A DNA stretch of 53,793 nucleotides from Candidatus Gastranaerophilales bacterium (GTDB taxonomy: Bacteria > Cyanobacteriota > Vampirovibrionia > Gastranaerophilales > Gastranaerophilaceae), in contig CANPWQ010000008.1 of assembly GCA_947584965.1 (NCBI GenBank), forward strand, positions 1 to 53,793, in the 5' to 3' direction. Within the stretch, counting starts at the first letter, position 1. Every line of letters begins with the position of its first letter. Shown piece by piece: positions 33,753 to 43,571 of this stretch. The translations under genes were made by a program, and so were the position numbers. The notes below the pieces were generated by a model. It made no database searches. It worked only from the letters and a program-made list of their open reading frames with translations, and was not told where the DNA came from.

Positions 33753-35546
33753 ATGAAAACCGTATTCATATTTCCTCCTCAGTGGAATATACATTCTCCA
33801 AGTACAGGGATTCCTACACTTATGGGAGTATTATCGGAAATGGGAGTTGAGTGTATAGGATATGATTTAAATATTGATTATTTTAATTACATACTTAAAT
33901 CTGAACATATTATTGATGCCATAAAAAAATCAAAAGAAATAATTAAAAATACTGATAATAAATACCCAATAGATAAAGTTAATTATATTAAAAGTGAACT
34001 TGATAAATTTTACAAATATAAACATAGAGAAACGCTTATTAATAAAATAGACAATATTTCAAATCTTATAAAAGATAAAAAAAATTTTTATAACTATAAA
34101 GCAAAAGCAGTTCTTAAACTTTTTATAAGTATGGCATTGAACATTTTATCTTTGTCTTATTATCCGTTTAAAATAAGTGAAAACTCATTCGGTAATATCA
34201 AAATTGCTCGAATAGACCCTAAAAATTTTTATCTTTATAAAAGCATATCTGAAGATAAAGATTATAACATGTTTATAGAATATATGGAAAATAAAATTCC
34301 CAAATTATCAATAGAAAATGGGGATCTGATATGCATTTCAATAAATTCAACCGACCAAATCCTAGGGGCCTTAAGTGCAATTAAAATCATAAGAAAATTA
34401 TACAAAGTAAAAATTGCCTTAGGAGGAAGCTGGATTGACTATGCAACAACATTAATAAAGAAAGATAAAGAACTTTTTACTGATTTTGTAGATTATTGTA
34501 TGAGCGGACTTGGCGAAATCGCAGTAAAAGAATTGTGGGAATATCATACAGGACAAAGAGAATTAAAAGACGTATCAAATATTTTATATTATGAAAATGA
34601 TAATATATACCAAACAAAAAACGTAAATAAATTAAGTAAAAAAACAGTAAAATATGTTTATAACGGATATGATTTTTCTCAATATTTTATGTATAACACT
34701 GTTCTTCCAATAAAAGTTTCATACGGTTGCTATTGGGGTAAATGCAAGTTTTGTAACTATAATACAAATAAAGTATATGATCCCAAAAGTGTTGATGAAG
34801 TAATTATGGAAATTGAAGAATTAATAAACAAATATAATGTAAAATATTTTTATTTCCAAGACTCTGCTTTATTCCCCGGCTTTATTGAAGAATTCGCAAA
34901 TAAAATAATTTCAAAAAAAATACATATCAGATATATGACAAATTTACGCTTCGAAAAAGAATTTAATAAAAAATTATTAAAAAAATTATATAAATCAGGA
35001 CTTAGAATTGCACAATGGGGTTTAGAATCAGGCAGTCCTAAGATTTTAGAAAAATATAACAAAGGAATTGATATTCCAACAGCCATCAGAATACTAAAAG
35101 AGGCATATAATATCGGTATTTATAACCATTTATACTTAATTTACAATTTCCCGTGTGAAACTATGGACGATTTTATGATGACTATTAACTTTATAAATAA
35201 ATATAAAAAAGAAATAAAGTCATTTACATTTCATCCATTCTGTATACATAAAGGTACATATATATATGAACATCCGGAAGAATTTTCTATTGATAAGGAA
35301 TTAATAAAGGATAAAATATTTATATACTACAATAATATTTGTGATTCAAAAGAAAAAGATCAAATAGTAAACAGAGAAATTTCAAGACTGCAAAAATCTC
35401 CTCAAACATTGATATATCAAACATTAAGCACTTGTTTAACACTACCAATAATAGATAAAATTCCGTTAAAATATTTAGATATAGTTTATAATTATGAAAA
35501 GATAAAAAACAGAATCAAATTATATATAAAAAAGTTACAAAAATAA
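33753..35546 (+). CDS. B12-binding-domain-type radical SAM protein
   Basis: Of 597 residues, the N-terminus (VFIFPPQWNIHSPSTGIPTL) and 185-265 (GDLICISINSTDQILGALSA, GGSWIDYATTLI, SGLGEIAVKEL) form a cobalamin-binding-type Rossmann fold. It lacks the DxHxxG base-off histidine. An unusual helical, Lys-rich stretch (about 50-180) is inserted between its strands. The radical SAM core starts with SYGCYWGKCKFCNY, cluster cysteines 326, 331 and 334 (C-x4-C-x2-C), followed by QWGLESGSPKILEKYNKGI. Such enzymes methylate or rearrange lipids, cofactors or peptides; the substrate is unknown. It follows the M49 gene by three bases and precedes a small peptide gene. Confidence 0.75.
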   Translation: MKTVFIFPPQWNIHSPSTGIPTLMGVLSEMGVECIGYDLNIDYFNYILKSEHIIDAIKKSKEIIKNTDNKYPIDKVNYIKSELDKFYKYKHRETLINKIDNISNLIKDKKNFYNYKAKAVLKLFISMALNILSLSYYPFKISENSFGNIKIARIDPKNFYLYKSISEDKDYNMFIEYMENKIPKLSIENGDLICISINSTDQILGALSAIKIIRKLYKVKIALGGSWIDYATTLIKKDKELFTDFVDYCMSGLGEIAVKELWEYHTGQRELKDVSNILYYENDNIYQTKNVNKLSKKTVKYVYNGYDFSQYFMYNTVLPIKVSYGCYWGKCKFCNYNTNKVYDPKSVDEVIMEIEELINKYNVKYFYFQDSALFPGFIEEFANKIISKKIHIRYMTNLRFEKEFNKKLLKKLYKSGLRIAQWGLESGSPKILEKYNKGIDIPTAIRILKEAYNIGIYNHLYLIYNFPCETMDDFMMTINFINKYKKEIKSFTFHPFCIHKGTYIYEHPEEFSIDKELIKDKIFIYYNNICDSKEKDQIVNREISRLQKSPQTLIYQTLSTCLTLPIIDKIPLKYLDIVYNYEKIKNRIKLYIKKLQK

Positions 35547-35566
35547 TAAATAGCCCTTAAGCGCAG

Positions 35567-35595
35567 TTGAAAATTTATATCGATTATGCTACTAT
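35567..35595 (+). promoter_or_regulatory. Promoter of the 76-residue peptide gene
   Basis: TTGAAA and TACTAT are separated by 17 bases, 35 bases before an ATG with a TAAGGGGG ribosome-binding site. It shows the small gene is independently transcribed. Confidence 0.6.
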
Positions 35596-35629
35596 CTTGT
35601 CATGGATAGTTATATGTAAGGGGGCTTTC

Positions 35630-35860
35630 ATGAAAATACAAGCTGTTAACTCGATTTCAAGCTGCACACCTGTTAAACCTGTTGAATTTACGAAAAGGAA
35701 ACAAAAGCCCGTTGTTACAGAAGCACCTGCACTGCAAGAAGATTTGTTCTCATCTTCTAAAGACATAACCGAACAAAAATATAATTTTGCGTGCCGTATT
35801 GCGGCATATTATAAAACTCAATATGAAAACCTATTAAAAGCAGGTTATTGTTTGGCTTAA
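35630..35860 (+). CDS. Small 76-residue protein of unknown function
   Basis: The start ATG at 35630 has a strong TAAGGGGG site; an upstream in-frame TTG at 35567 lies in the promoter and is rejected. The peptide starts MKIQAVNSISSCTPVKPVEF, has a Lys/Pro-rich and a Ser/acidic middle, and a helical end with EQKYNFACRIAAYYKTQYEN and the terminal KAGYCLA. Three cysteines are spread through it. The N-terminus resembles those of the giant protein (MRINEIKFAQNN) and the GNAT-like protein (MQIKPVSRKLY). It follows the radical SAM gene, which raises the idea of a modified peptide, but there is no proof. No known family recognised. Confidence 0.6.
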   Translation: MKIQAVNSISSCTPVKPVEFTKRKQKPVVTEAPALQEDLFSSSKDITEQKYNFACRIAAYYKTQYENLLKAGYCLA

Positions 35861-35909
35861 ATTTGCTTAATAACTGGACTTTCAGCTTAATGTATGCTAT
35901 TTATTACTT

Positions 35910-37004
35910 ATGAGTAATAAAAAATATTGGTGTGCATTTTCTAAATTAACAAAAACTAGCCATACTTTTACCAACTTATTGTATCAGCACTTTGGCTCGA
36001 TTGAACTGGCATGGTACGCTCAAACTTATGATTTATGGAAAATATCAGGACTCAGAAAAAGCTCAATTGAAAGTTTTATTCAAGAACGAGAAAATGTTAA
36101 TCCTGACGAGTGCTTGGAATTTATTGAAAAACGGGGTATTACTTTTCTGTGTCCCGAGGATAATGACTATCCCGAATCCTTAAGATATATTGATGAACCG
36201 CCTGCGGGGTTATTTATATTAGGAAATTTAAAAAACTGTAATCTTCAAAGGACTCTTGCTGTTGTAGGCTCTCGTAAAGCAAGTGAAAATTCAAAAAATA
36301 CACTCAGAAAAATCTTATCGGGGTTTCATGACACCGATATTTGTATTGTTTCGGGACTCGCCGAGGGAATTGATACCGTCGCACATAAAACAGCAGTAGA
36401 TAATAACATGAAAACAATCGCCATTATCGGCGGTGGATTTGATAAGTTATACCCTAAATCCAACGAAAAACTTTTTAATCAAATAAAAGACGGAGCTGGT
36501 GCAATAATATCCGAATACTGGGTTGATGTTGACGCTATAAGCTGGCATTTTCCGCTTCGCAACAGACTTGTTTCAGGGATATCAAAAGGTGTTCTTGTTG
36601 CAGAAGCCGCATTAAAATCAGGTGCAATGATAACTGCCAAACTTGCACTTGAACAAGGCAAAGAACTAATGTGCATGCCGGGGTTAATCTCCAATCCGAA
36701 TACAGAGGGTATTTATAAACTTTTAAAAACAGGTGCCGCAATAGTTACAAACCATAATGATATATTAGATGCAATGAACTGGAAAATTGATATTCATAAT
36801 GCAGAAAAAGAAGCTAAAGATACTAATTTTAGCGATGATGAAAAGAAAATACTAGACTGCATAAAAAAAGATATGTTGACAATGGATGAAATTATTTTAA
36901 AAACCGACTTGAATATAAATGATTTAATGGTACTATTAACAAAGTTAGAATTGGACGGAACAATAAAGCGGACTGACGGGGAAAAGTACATTTCGCTTAT
37001 ATAG
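35910..37004 (+). CDS. dprA: DNA-processing protein DprA
   Basis: DprA loads RecA onto incoming single-stranded DNA during natural transformation. The 364-residue protein has a helix-hairpin-helix-like N-terminus (about 15-50), the Rossmann core (VVGSRKASENSKNTLRK, IVSGLAEGIDTVAHKTAV, AIIGGGFDKLYPKSN, LVAEAALKSGAMITAKLALE, CMPGLISNPNTEGIYKLLK) and a C-terminal winged helix (about 305-364). It precedes topA, a very common pairing. There is no Shine-Dalgarno sequence; TGGACT-N17-TATTTA ends six bases before the ATG, a weak hint of another leaderless start. Confidence 0.95.
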   Translation: MSNKKYWCAFSKLTKTSHTFTNLLYQHFGSIELAWYAQTYDLWKISGLRKSSIESFIQERENVNPDECLEFIEKRGITFLCPEDNDYPESLRYIDEPPAGLFILGNLKNCNLQRTLAVVGSRKASENSKNTLRKILSGFHDTDICIVSGLAEGIDTVAHKTAVDNNMKTIAIIGGGFDKLYPKSNEKLFNQIKDGAGAIISEYWVDVDAISWHFPLRNRLVSGISKGVLVAEAALKSGAMITAKLALEQGKELMCMPGLISNPNTEGIYKLLKTGAAIVTNHNDILDAMNWKIDIHNAEKEAKDTNFSDDEKKILDCIKKDMLTMDEIILKTDLNINDLMVLLTKLELDGTIKRTDGEKYISLI

Positions 37005-37028
37005 AGAGGCATATTTAACTAAGGTTTT

Positions 37029-39263
37029 ATGACAAAAAAGAAAGAAAATATACTTGTAATAGTAGAGTCACCTGCGAAATCCAAAACAATAAGAAAAATA
37101 TTGGGAAGTTCGTATGAGATAGAAGCGAGCTACGGGCATATCAGAGATTTTCCGCCTAAAGTTCTCGGGTTTGATGTGCAAAATAATTTTACACCGTCAT
37201 TTGAAGTAATCCCCGAAAAAAAATCCGTTGTAAAAAAATTAAACGATTTAGCCCAAAAAGCAGATAAAGTTTTATTGGCATCCGATCCTGACCGCGAGGG
37301 AGAAGCAATAGCTTGGCATGTAAGACAGGTAATTAATGTGCCTGACAGCAAGGTATTTAGAATAGAATTTAACGAAATTACGCCAAAAGCTGTAACTTAT
37401 GCCGTTGAGCATTCAAGGCAAATAGATATGAGCAGAGTAAAAGCGCAACAGACAAGACAAATACTGGATAGGCTCGTAGGCTATAAAATAAGCCCTGTTT
37501 TATGGGAAAAAATGAGAAATTACCACCTGTCGGCAGGCAGAGTTCAAAGCGTAGCTTTAAGAATGATATGCGAACGCGAGGATGAAATAAAAGCATTTAC
37601 CCCCGTTGAATATTGGACAATTACGGCTGATTTATTAAAAGATAAATCGAAATTCAGCGCAGAGCTTGCAAAATATAAAAATAAAAAGCCCGAAATAAAA
37701 AATGAAGCTGAAGCCAATAAAATAGTTGAATATCTTAAAGATAAATCAAGAGTTTTTGATGTCGAAAAAATAACCACAAGAAATACAACTCGTAAGCCCT
37801 CTGCACCTTTTATCACATCGACACTTCAAAGAGAGGCAAGCAGCAAATTAGGCTACGGCGTATCTAAGACCATGCAGATTGCTCAAAAACTTTATGAGGG
37901 AATTGATATAGGCTCTGACGGCCCTGTCGGCTTAATTACATATATGAGAACAGACTCCGTACGTATTTCTGACGACGCTCAAAGTGCAGCAAAAGAATTT
38001 ATAACAGCTAATTACGGTGATAAATATTATCCAAAAACTCCCAATAACTACGTTAAAAAATCAAAAAACGTACAAGACGCACATGAAGCAATCAGACCGT
38101 CATATATAGATAAAACACCCGAAAGCATTAAATCTTACTTAACTAACGAGCAGTATCAACTGTATAAATTAATCTGGAGCAAGTTTGTAGCTTCGCAAAT
38201 GGAAAACGCGGCGGTTAAGAATACAACAGTTGACATAAATGCAGGCGACTGCATATTTAAAGCAGGAGTCAGCAAAATAACATTTGACGGTTATTTAAAA
38301 GTTTATAATGACGACGAAGAAAAAGAAGAAATTTCTAAAATTCCCGATTTAAAAGAGGGCGATAAATTAAAATTAAAAGAATTAGAACCAAAACAGCACT
38401 TTACCTCGCCGCCGCCGAGATATACGGAAGCCTCGCTTGTTAAAGCGCTTGAAGAACACGGGATTGGAAGACCCAGTACTTATGCGCCTATTATATCCAA
38501 AATTCAGCAAAAAAATTATGTTGAAAAAATTGAAAAAGCATTAGCCCCCACTCCGCTTGGAATGACTTTATGCAAACAGCTTATTGAATACTTCAAAGAT
38601 ATTATGAATTATGAATTTACCGCTAAAATGGAAACAAAACTTGATGATATTGCGGAAGATAAATTAGTTTGGAATGAAGTTATAAAAGATTTTTATACAC
38701 CGTTTATTGAAACGGTATCGGGTGCAAAGGCAAATATGCAAAAGGTTACAATAGAATCGGATATAACATGCCCCGTTTGCGGAAAGAAAATGGTTGTAAG
38801 AACAAGCAGATACGGAAGTCAATTTTTAGGCTGTTCGGGATATCCCGAATGTAAAACAATGATGCCGCTAAATAAAGACGGACAAGTTGTTGAGCAAAAC
38901 AAAGCAACTGACGAAAAATGCGAAAAATGCTCAAGTCCGATGGTACAAAAAACAGGACCATACGGTCCATATCTTGAATGCACAAACGAACAGTGCAAAC
39001 ACAGAAAAAGAATAATAAAATCAACGGGAGTTACATGCCCGAAATGTGGTAAAGGCGAGATAGTATATAAAAAATCAAAACACGGCAGATTGTTTTTCGG
39101 GTGCAGTAAATACCCCGAATGCGATTTTGTATCCTGGAACGAACCGGTCAGCGAAGAATGTCCCGAATGCGGTGCTTACTTAGTAAAGAAAATAACTAAA
39201 AAATCAAAAAAACTTGAATGCAGCAATAAAGATTGTTCATTTTCAAAAGAAATGGAAGAATAA
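37029..39263 (+). CDS. topA: DNA topoisomerase I
   Basis: TopA relaxes negative supercoils through a 5'-phosphotyrosine link. The 744-residue enzyme has the TOPRIM domain (IVESPAKSKT with Glu13; SDPDREGEAIAWH, 85-97), the active Tyr305 in GLITYMRTDS, and LVKALEEHGIGRPSTYAPII. Four C-terminal Cys4 zinc ribbons follow from about residue 580, beginning CPVCGKKM, CEKCSSPM, CPKCGKGE and CPECGAYL; all four show paired cysteines. It is 24 bases behind dprA and three bases before aroE, in one operon. Confidence 0.97.
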   Translation: MTKKKENILVIVESPAKSKTIRKILGSSYEIEASYGHIRDFPPKVLGFDVQNNFTPSFEVIPEKKSVVKKLNDLAQKADKVLLASDPDREGEAIAWHVRQVINVPDSKVFRIEFNEITPKAVTYAVEHSRQIDMSRVKAQQTRQILDRLVGYKISPVLWEKMRNYHLSAGRVQSVALRMICEREDEIKAFTPVEYWTITADLLKDKSKFSAELAKYKNKKPEIKNEAEANKIVEYLKDKSRVFDVEKITTRNTTRKPSAPFITSTLQREASSKLGYGVSKTMQIAQKLYEGIDIGSDGPVGLITYMRTDSVRISDDAQSAAKEFITANYGDKYYPKTPNNYVKKSKNVQDAHEAIRPSYIDKTPESIKSYLTNEQYQLYKLIWSKFVASQMENAAVKNTTVDINAGDCIFKAGVSKITFDGYLKVYNDDEEKEEISKIPDLKEGDKLKLKELEPKQHFTSPPPRYTEASLVKALEEHGIGRPSTYAPIISKIQQKNYVEKIEKALAPTPLGMTLCKQLIEYFKDIMNYEFTAKMETKLDDIAEDKLVWNEVIKDFYTPFIETVSGAKANMQKVTIESDITCPVCGKKMVVRTSRYGSQFLGCSGYPECKTMMPLNKDGQVVEQNKATDEKCEKCSSPMVQKTGPYGPYLECTNEQCKHRKRIIKSTGVTCPKCGKGEIVYKKSKHGRLFFGCSKYPECDFVSWNEPVSEECPECGAYLVKKITKKSKKLECSNKDCSFSKEMEE

Positions 39264-39266
39264 GCT

Positions 39267-40118
39267 ATGTATAAATTAGGATTAATAGGATACCCCCTGT
39301 CACATTCAATGTCAAAAGTAATACAAGAAGCCGCATTAAAATCCTTAGGGCTGGAAGGTTCTTATGAATTGCTTGAAACAGAACAGGAAGATTTAATATC
39401 AAGAATAAAGTATTTAAAATCTAACGGATTTCAGGGGTTTAATGTAACAATACCGCTAAAAGTACCTATTACATTATTTTTATCGGAAGTAGATAATGTA
39501 GCAAACGTAGCGGGAAGCGCAAATACAATAAAAATTCTTAATGACTCAACACTTGTCGGCTATAATACCGATGTATACGGATTTGTAGAAGCAATGGAGG
39601 AAAATTTCAGAAAAGAAATAGCAAATTCCAATGCAGCGGTTCTTGGTAACGGGGGAGCCGCAAGAGCAATAGGCGTCGGACTTTCTATCTTAAAAGCTAA
39701 AAAAATTGACTTTTTTGCAAGAAATATAATAAATGCCTCCGAAATGGCAGAAGTTTTAAGACGTAATTTTCCAAATGTTGAAATGAGATGTCATCAAATA
39801 GAAAGTTTAAAAGATTTAAGCGAATATAAAATTTTGGTAAATACAACTCCCATAGGGATGAAAAGTAAAGCGGCAGGAATTTCTCCCATTGATGAAGATA
39901 TAGTAAAAACAATGAATAAAGACGGTGTTATATATGATATTGTATATAATCCGTTAAAAACCGAACTTATAAAACTTGCACAAAAACACGGAATTAAAAC
40001 AATTCAAGGTCTTGATATGTTAATATATCAAGGAGCAAAAGCGTTTGAGATTTGGACAGGTAAAAAGCCCGATATTTTAAAAATGAAAATAGCAGCCCTT
40101 GAAGCAATGCTTGATTAA
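39267..40118 (+). CDS. aroE: Shikimate dehydrogenase
   Basis: AroE reduces 3-dehydroshikimate to shikimate with NADPH in aromatic amino-acid synthesis. The 283-residue protein has the substrate motif GLIGYPLSHSMSK, the catalytic Lys in FNVTIPLKVP and Asp in GYNTDVYGF, the Rossmann motif AVLGNGGAARAIG and NTTPIGM, IYDIVYNPLKTELI. Length is normal. It converges on fliI with a 4-bp overlap. Confidence 0.97.
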   Translation: MYKLGLIGYPLSHSMSKVIQEAALKSLGLEGSYELLETEQEDLISRIKYLKSNGFQGFNVTIPLKVPITLFLSEVDNVANVAGSANTIKILNDSTLVGYNTDVYGFVEAMEENFRKEIANSNAAVLGNGGAARAIGVGLSILKAKKIDFFARNIINASEMAEVLRRNFPNVEMRCHQIESLKDLSEYKILVNTTPIGMKSKAAGISPIDEDIVKTMNKDGVIYDIVYNPLKTELIKLAQKHGIKTIQGLDMLIYQGAKAFEIWTGKKPDILKMKIAALEAMLD

Positions 40119-41464
40119 ATATCAACGTCTTTCATCATGGAAATTAACGTGGATATTGTATTATCCATAGACACACTGTCCGAAATACGCTGCTGGAGAA
40201 AAGCATTTATTTGAGGCATAAGTTCAATCGCAATGTCTAATTTGGGGTTAGAGCCCGCATTATACATTCCGACATCAATTAAATCTTTATTTTCACGATA
40301 TAAAGCCATTAATTTACGCATTTTATAAGCAGATTGTTTGTGTTCTTCCGTAACTATTTCGGTAAACAAACGGCTTATTGAACCTAAAACGTCAATAGCA
40401 GGATAATGATTCATTTCAGCAATTTTTCTTGATAAAAAGATGTGACCATCAACGATACCTCTAACCGTATCAACAACAGGGTCATTAATATCATCACCCT
40501 CCATTAAAACGGTATAAAGTGCGGTAATAGAACCTTTGGGGCTGTTTCCGCTTCTTTCTAAAACCCTTTGAAGCCAAGAAAAAATTGACGGCGGATATCC
40601 TTTTATTGTAGGCGGCTCACCTATTGACAATCCTACTTCTCTGCCCGCCATTGCACACCTTGTAACGGTGTCTGTCATTAAAAATACTTTTTTGCCTTGA
40701 TCTCTGAAATACTCACAAACAGCAGTAGCCGAATGCAGGCATTTTTGTCTGATTAAAGGAGGCTGGTCGCCCGTTGAGCATACAATAACAGATTTTCGCA
40801 TACCTTCTTCGCCAAGTGAATTTTCAATAAATTCTTTAACCTCACGGCCTCGTTCTCCAATCAGTGCAACTACGTTAACATCAGCATCGGAATTTCTTGC
40901 AATCATACCAAGCATTGTACTTTTTCCCACACCTGAACCTGCAAACAATCCCATTCTTTGCCCCGCACCTAAAGTCAGCATTGAATCAATTGCTCTAACT
41001 CCTGTTGAAAACATTTGTGTTATTATTGGTCTGTCAAACGCACCCGGCGGAGGATTATCAATATTTACCCAAAGCGCACCTCTTGTATCTAACGGTCTGC
41101 CATCTATCGGTTCACCTAATGGACTTATTAATCTGCCCAATAGAAAATCTCCAACAGGTATACTTATTGACTTACCCGTTGTAGTAACTAAACTGCCCTG
41201 TCCAATACCGGCTCCGTCATACAGCAGCAAAAGCTGAGCATTCTCACCTTTAAAAGCAACAACCTCCGCAGGCTTTCGTTCACCTTCATAAGTTTCTATA
41301 AAACATAAATCACCTATTTTAAGCCCCGGTAATTTTACCTCAACCGTTAATCCGAGAAGTTTTGACACAGAACCTTTATAAGTATATAGTTTTGTTGAAT
41401 TTATAATTTCAAAAGCCTGCTTTTTTACAAATTCTATTGATTTTTCCATTGATTGATTAAGCAT
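40115..41464 (-). CDS. fliI: Flagellar export ATPase FliI
   Basis: FliI is the hexameric ATPase that energises flagellar export at the inner membrane. The 449-residue protein has FSTGVRAIDSMLTLGAGQRM, the Walker A motif AGSGVGKST (175-183), ALIGERGREVKEFIEN, the Walker B strand KKVFLMTDTVTRCAM and LGSISRLFTEIV. It is the last gene of the long flagellar operon, four bases after flhA. The rod and ring genes upstream argue for flagellar rather than virulence secretion. Confidence 0.95.
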   Translation of the reverse strand: MLNQSMEKSIEFVKKQAFEIINSTKLYTYKGSVSKLLGLTVEVKLPGLKIGDLCFIETYEGERKPAEVVAFKGENAQLLLLYDGAGIGQGSLVTTTGKSISIPVGDFLLGRLISPLGEPIDGRPLDTRGALWVNIDNPPPGAFDRPIITQMFSTGVRAIDSMLTLGAGQRMGLFAGSGVGKSTMLGMIARNSDADVNVVALIGERGREVKEFIENSLGEEGMRKSVIVCSTGDQPPLIRQKCLHSATAVCEYFRDQGKKVFLMTDTVTRCAMAGREVGLSIGEPPTIKGYPPSIFSWLQRVLERSGNSPKGSITALYTVLMEGDDINDPVVDTVRGIVDGHIFLSRKIAEMNHYPAIDVLGSISRLFTEIVTEEHKQSAYKMRKLMALYRENKDLIDVGMYNAGSNPKLDIAIELMPQINAFLQQRISDSVSMDNTISTLISMMKDVDI

Positions 41465-41468
41465 TTAA

Positions 41469-43571
41469 TTATCCCATATTATAATTAGCGTTTTCTCCGA
41501 TAGTATCAACCGCTTCTACTCTTATATCGGTTATTAATTCCGAGTACGATAATACTACTATCGTAGGTATATGCCTTTCAAGAAGTTGATATAAAGGAAG
41601 TCTTATTCTTGGTGAGCAAAGTATTACAGGCTGAACATTTATACTTTGGTGAACTCTTATTAATGTTGAAGCCGCTGATTCTATAAGTTCTTGAACCTGC
41701 ATAGGATTTAGCAGAAACATAGTACCAAGTTCAGTTCTTTGACAGCTGTCGTCAAGCGTTTTTTCCCACTCCGGTGAAAGAGTCAGAGCATATAATACTT
41801 TCTCGGGAGTACAGTTTGCCAAACATATCTGCCTGCCTAAAGCAGCTCTTAATCTTTCCGATAATATATCGGGTTCCTTTGAAAATCTTGCATAGTCACA
41901 CAACCTTTCAAATATAAAGATAATATCTTTTATTGATACCTTTTCTCTTATTAAATTTACAAATATCTTTCTTAAATCGCTGGTTGAAATAATTGTAGGA
42001 ACTAAATCGTTTACAAGTGTAGGATCCTGACTCTTTACAAGTTCCATTAATTTTAATACATCTGTTTTTGTCATTACTTCATCTACATATTTTCGAACGC
42101 AGTCCTGTAAATGAGTTATAATTACATCAACAGAATCAACCGCAACTACATCCGTTTGAGTTTTTAAAAACTCGCTGTCCATCCAATATGCCTGCGTTTG
42201 ATAAGTAGGATCCACCCCTATAATTGCATCTTTCGGAACATCTTTACCCGTTGCATCCCATTGGTCAGAAATAACCATACTCTTTTTAGGATAAACAATA
42301 CCTGTTGCCACTCTGTTACCACGAACAGAAATCATATACTCATTTGCACCTAACGCAGAAGAGTCCATTATTCTTATATTTGGTATAATGTAGCCCAGTT
42401 CATCAGTAACTCTCTGCCTTAATGCCGCTATTTTTGGAAGCAAAAGTCCGTCTTGCTCCGGATCGGCAATAGAAAGAAGCCCCGTCCCGACTTGCAAATT
42501 TAATACATCAACACCTAATCGCTCATACATTCTGTTTGGATTTGTTAAATCACTCATACTCTTTTTAACCGCATCCAACTGCCCGAGCTGTGATTGAACG
42601 TCTTTATTAACGGATACTATTAAATAAGCAACCGTTATAACCGCTGCATATATGGTAAATGTATACCAAGGCAGCCCTGTAATAAAACTTGACAAAGCAA
42701 TTAAAATTAAGAAAATAACTGTAAAAATAAGGCTTGAAGGTTTGCTTAAAATTTGACCCGCCAAATCTCCGCCTAAAGAACCACCCGACGCAGTAGATCT
42801 TGTCATTACGATACCTGCCGATATCGCCATTAATAACGAGGGCAATTGTGCCGCAAGACCGTCACCTACCGTTAATACCGTGTATTTTTGTACCGCTTCA
42901 CCGGGCTGGAGTCCTTGCATTAAAATTCCTATACACAAACCGCCTACAATATTAATTATTACAATGATGATACCTGCCATAGTATCACCTTTTACGAACT
43001 TCATAGCACCATCCATGGAACCGTATAAGTTAGATTCACGCTGTAAATCTTCACGCCTTTTTACGGCTTCATCCGGAGAAATCAATCCTGCATTAAAATC
43101 CGCATCAATTGTCATTTGTTTACCCGGCATAGCGTCTAATGCAAATCTTGCAGCAACTTCGGCTATACGTTCGGAACCTTTGGTTATTACCATAAACTGA
43201 ACTATTGTTATTATGATAAATATTACAAATCCTACAATCAGATTTCCGCCCGTTACGAAATTTCCAAATGCATCAATTACTTCCCCCGCTTCGCCCTTTG
43301 CTAATATCAATCTTGTTGATGCTATGGATAAAACCAGTCTGAACATTGTTCCGATTAATATTATTGACGGAAATGCCGCTAATTCTAACGGCCGTTGAAT
43401 ATACAAGGATATCATTAACAGCAATATTCCGAGAGTTATATTAAAACTTATCGCAAAGTTTACTACGATTGGGGGAAGCTCGCATATTAACAGCACAATT
43501 AACAGGATTACAAATATCGCTAATCCTATTTCACTTACCATTGATGGTTTTGCGCCCTGTGGTTGTGCCAT
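41469..43571 (-). CDS. flhA: Flagellar export gate protein FlhA
   Basis: FlhA forms the nonameric export gate. The 700-residue protein has about seven to eight membrane helices in its first 330 residues. The FHIPEP signature is at about 146-175 (DAMPGKQMTIDADFNAGLIS, with Asp158). A conserved cytoplasmic loop (RREDLQRESNLYGSMDGAMK) and the cytoplasmic ring domain (about 345-700, including QICLANCTPEKVLYALTLSP) follow. Its ATG abuts the fliH stop. flhB, fliP, fliQ and fliR are not in the window. Confidence 0.96.
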   Translation of the reverse strand: MAQPQGAKPSMVSEIGLAIFVILLIVLLICELPPIVVNFAISFNITLGILLLMISLYIQRPLELAAFPSIILIGTMFRLVLSIASTRLILAKGEAGEVIDAFGNFVTGGNLIVGFVIFIIITIVQFMVITKGSERIAEVAARFALDAMPGKQMTIDADFNAGLISPDEAVKRREDLQRESNLYGSMDGAMKFVKGDTMAGIIIVIINIVGGLCIGILMQGLQPGEAVQKYTVLTVGDGLAAQLPSLLMAISAGIVMTRSTASGGSLGGDLAGQILSKPSSLIFTVIFLILIALSSFITGLPWYTFTIYAAVITVAYLIVSVNKDVQSQLGQLDAVKKSMSDLTNPNRMYERLGVDVLNLQVGTGLLSIADPEQDGLLLPKIAALRQRVTDELGYIIPNIRIMDSSALGANEYMISVRGNRVATGIVYPKKSMVISDQWDATGKDVPKDAIIGVDPTYQTQAYWMDSEFLKTQTDVVAVDSVDVIITHLQDCVRKYVDEVMTKTDVLKLMELVKSQDPTLVNDLVPTIISTSDLRKIFVNLIREKVSIKDIIFIFERLCDYARFSKEPDILSERLRAALGRQICLANCTPEKVLYALTLSPEWEKTLDDSCQRTELGTMFLLNPMQVQELIESAASTLIRVHQSINVQPVILCSPRIRLPLYQLLERHIPTIVVLSYSELITDIRVEAVDTIGENANYNMG

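Noticed and set aside
35567-35629. N-terminal extension of the 76-residue protein from a TTG
   Set aside because: The TTG is the -35 box; a strong ribosome-binding site precedes the later ATG.
40115-43571. FlhA/FliI as part of a virulence-type injectisome
   Set aside because: They are in one operon with rod (flgB, flgC, flgG), fliE and fliF genes, so the system is flagellar.
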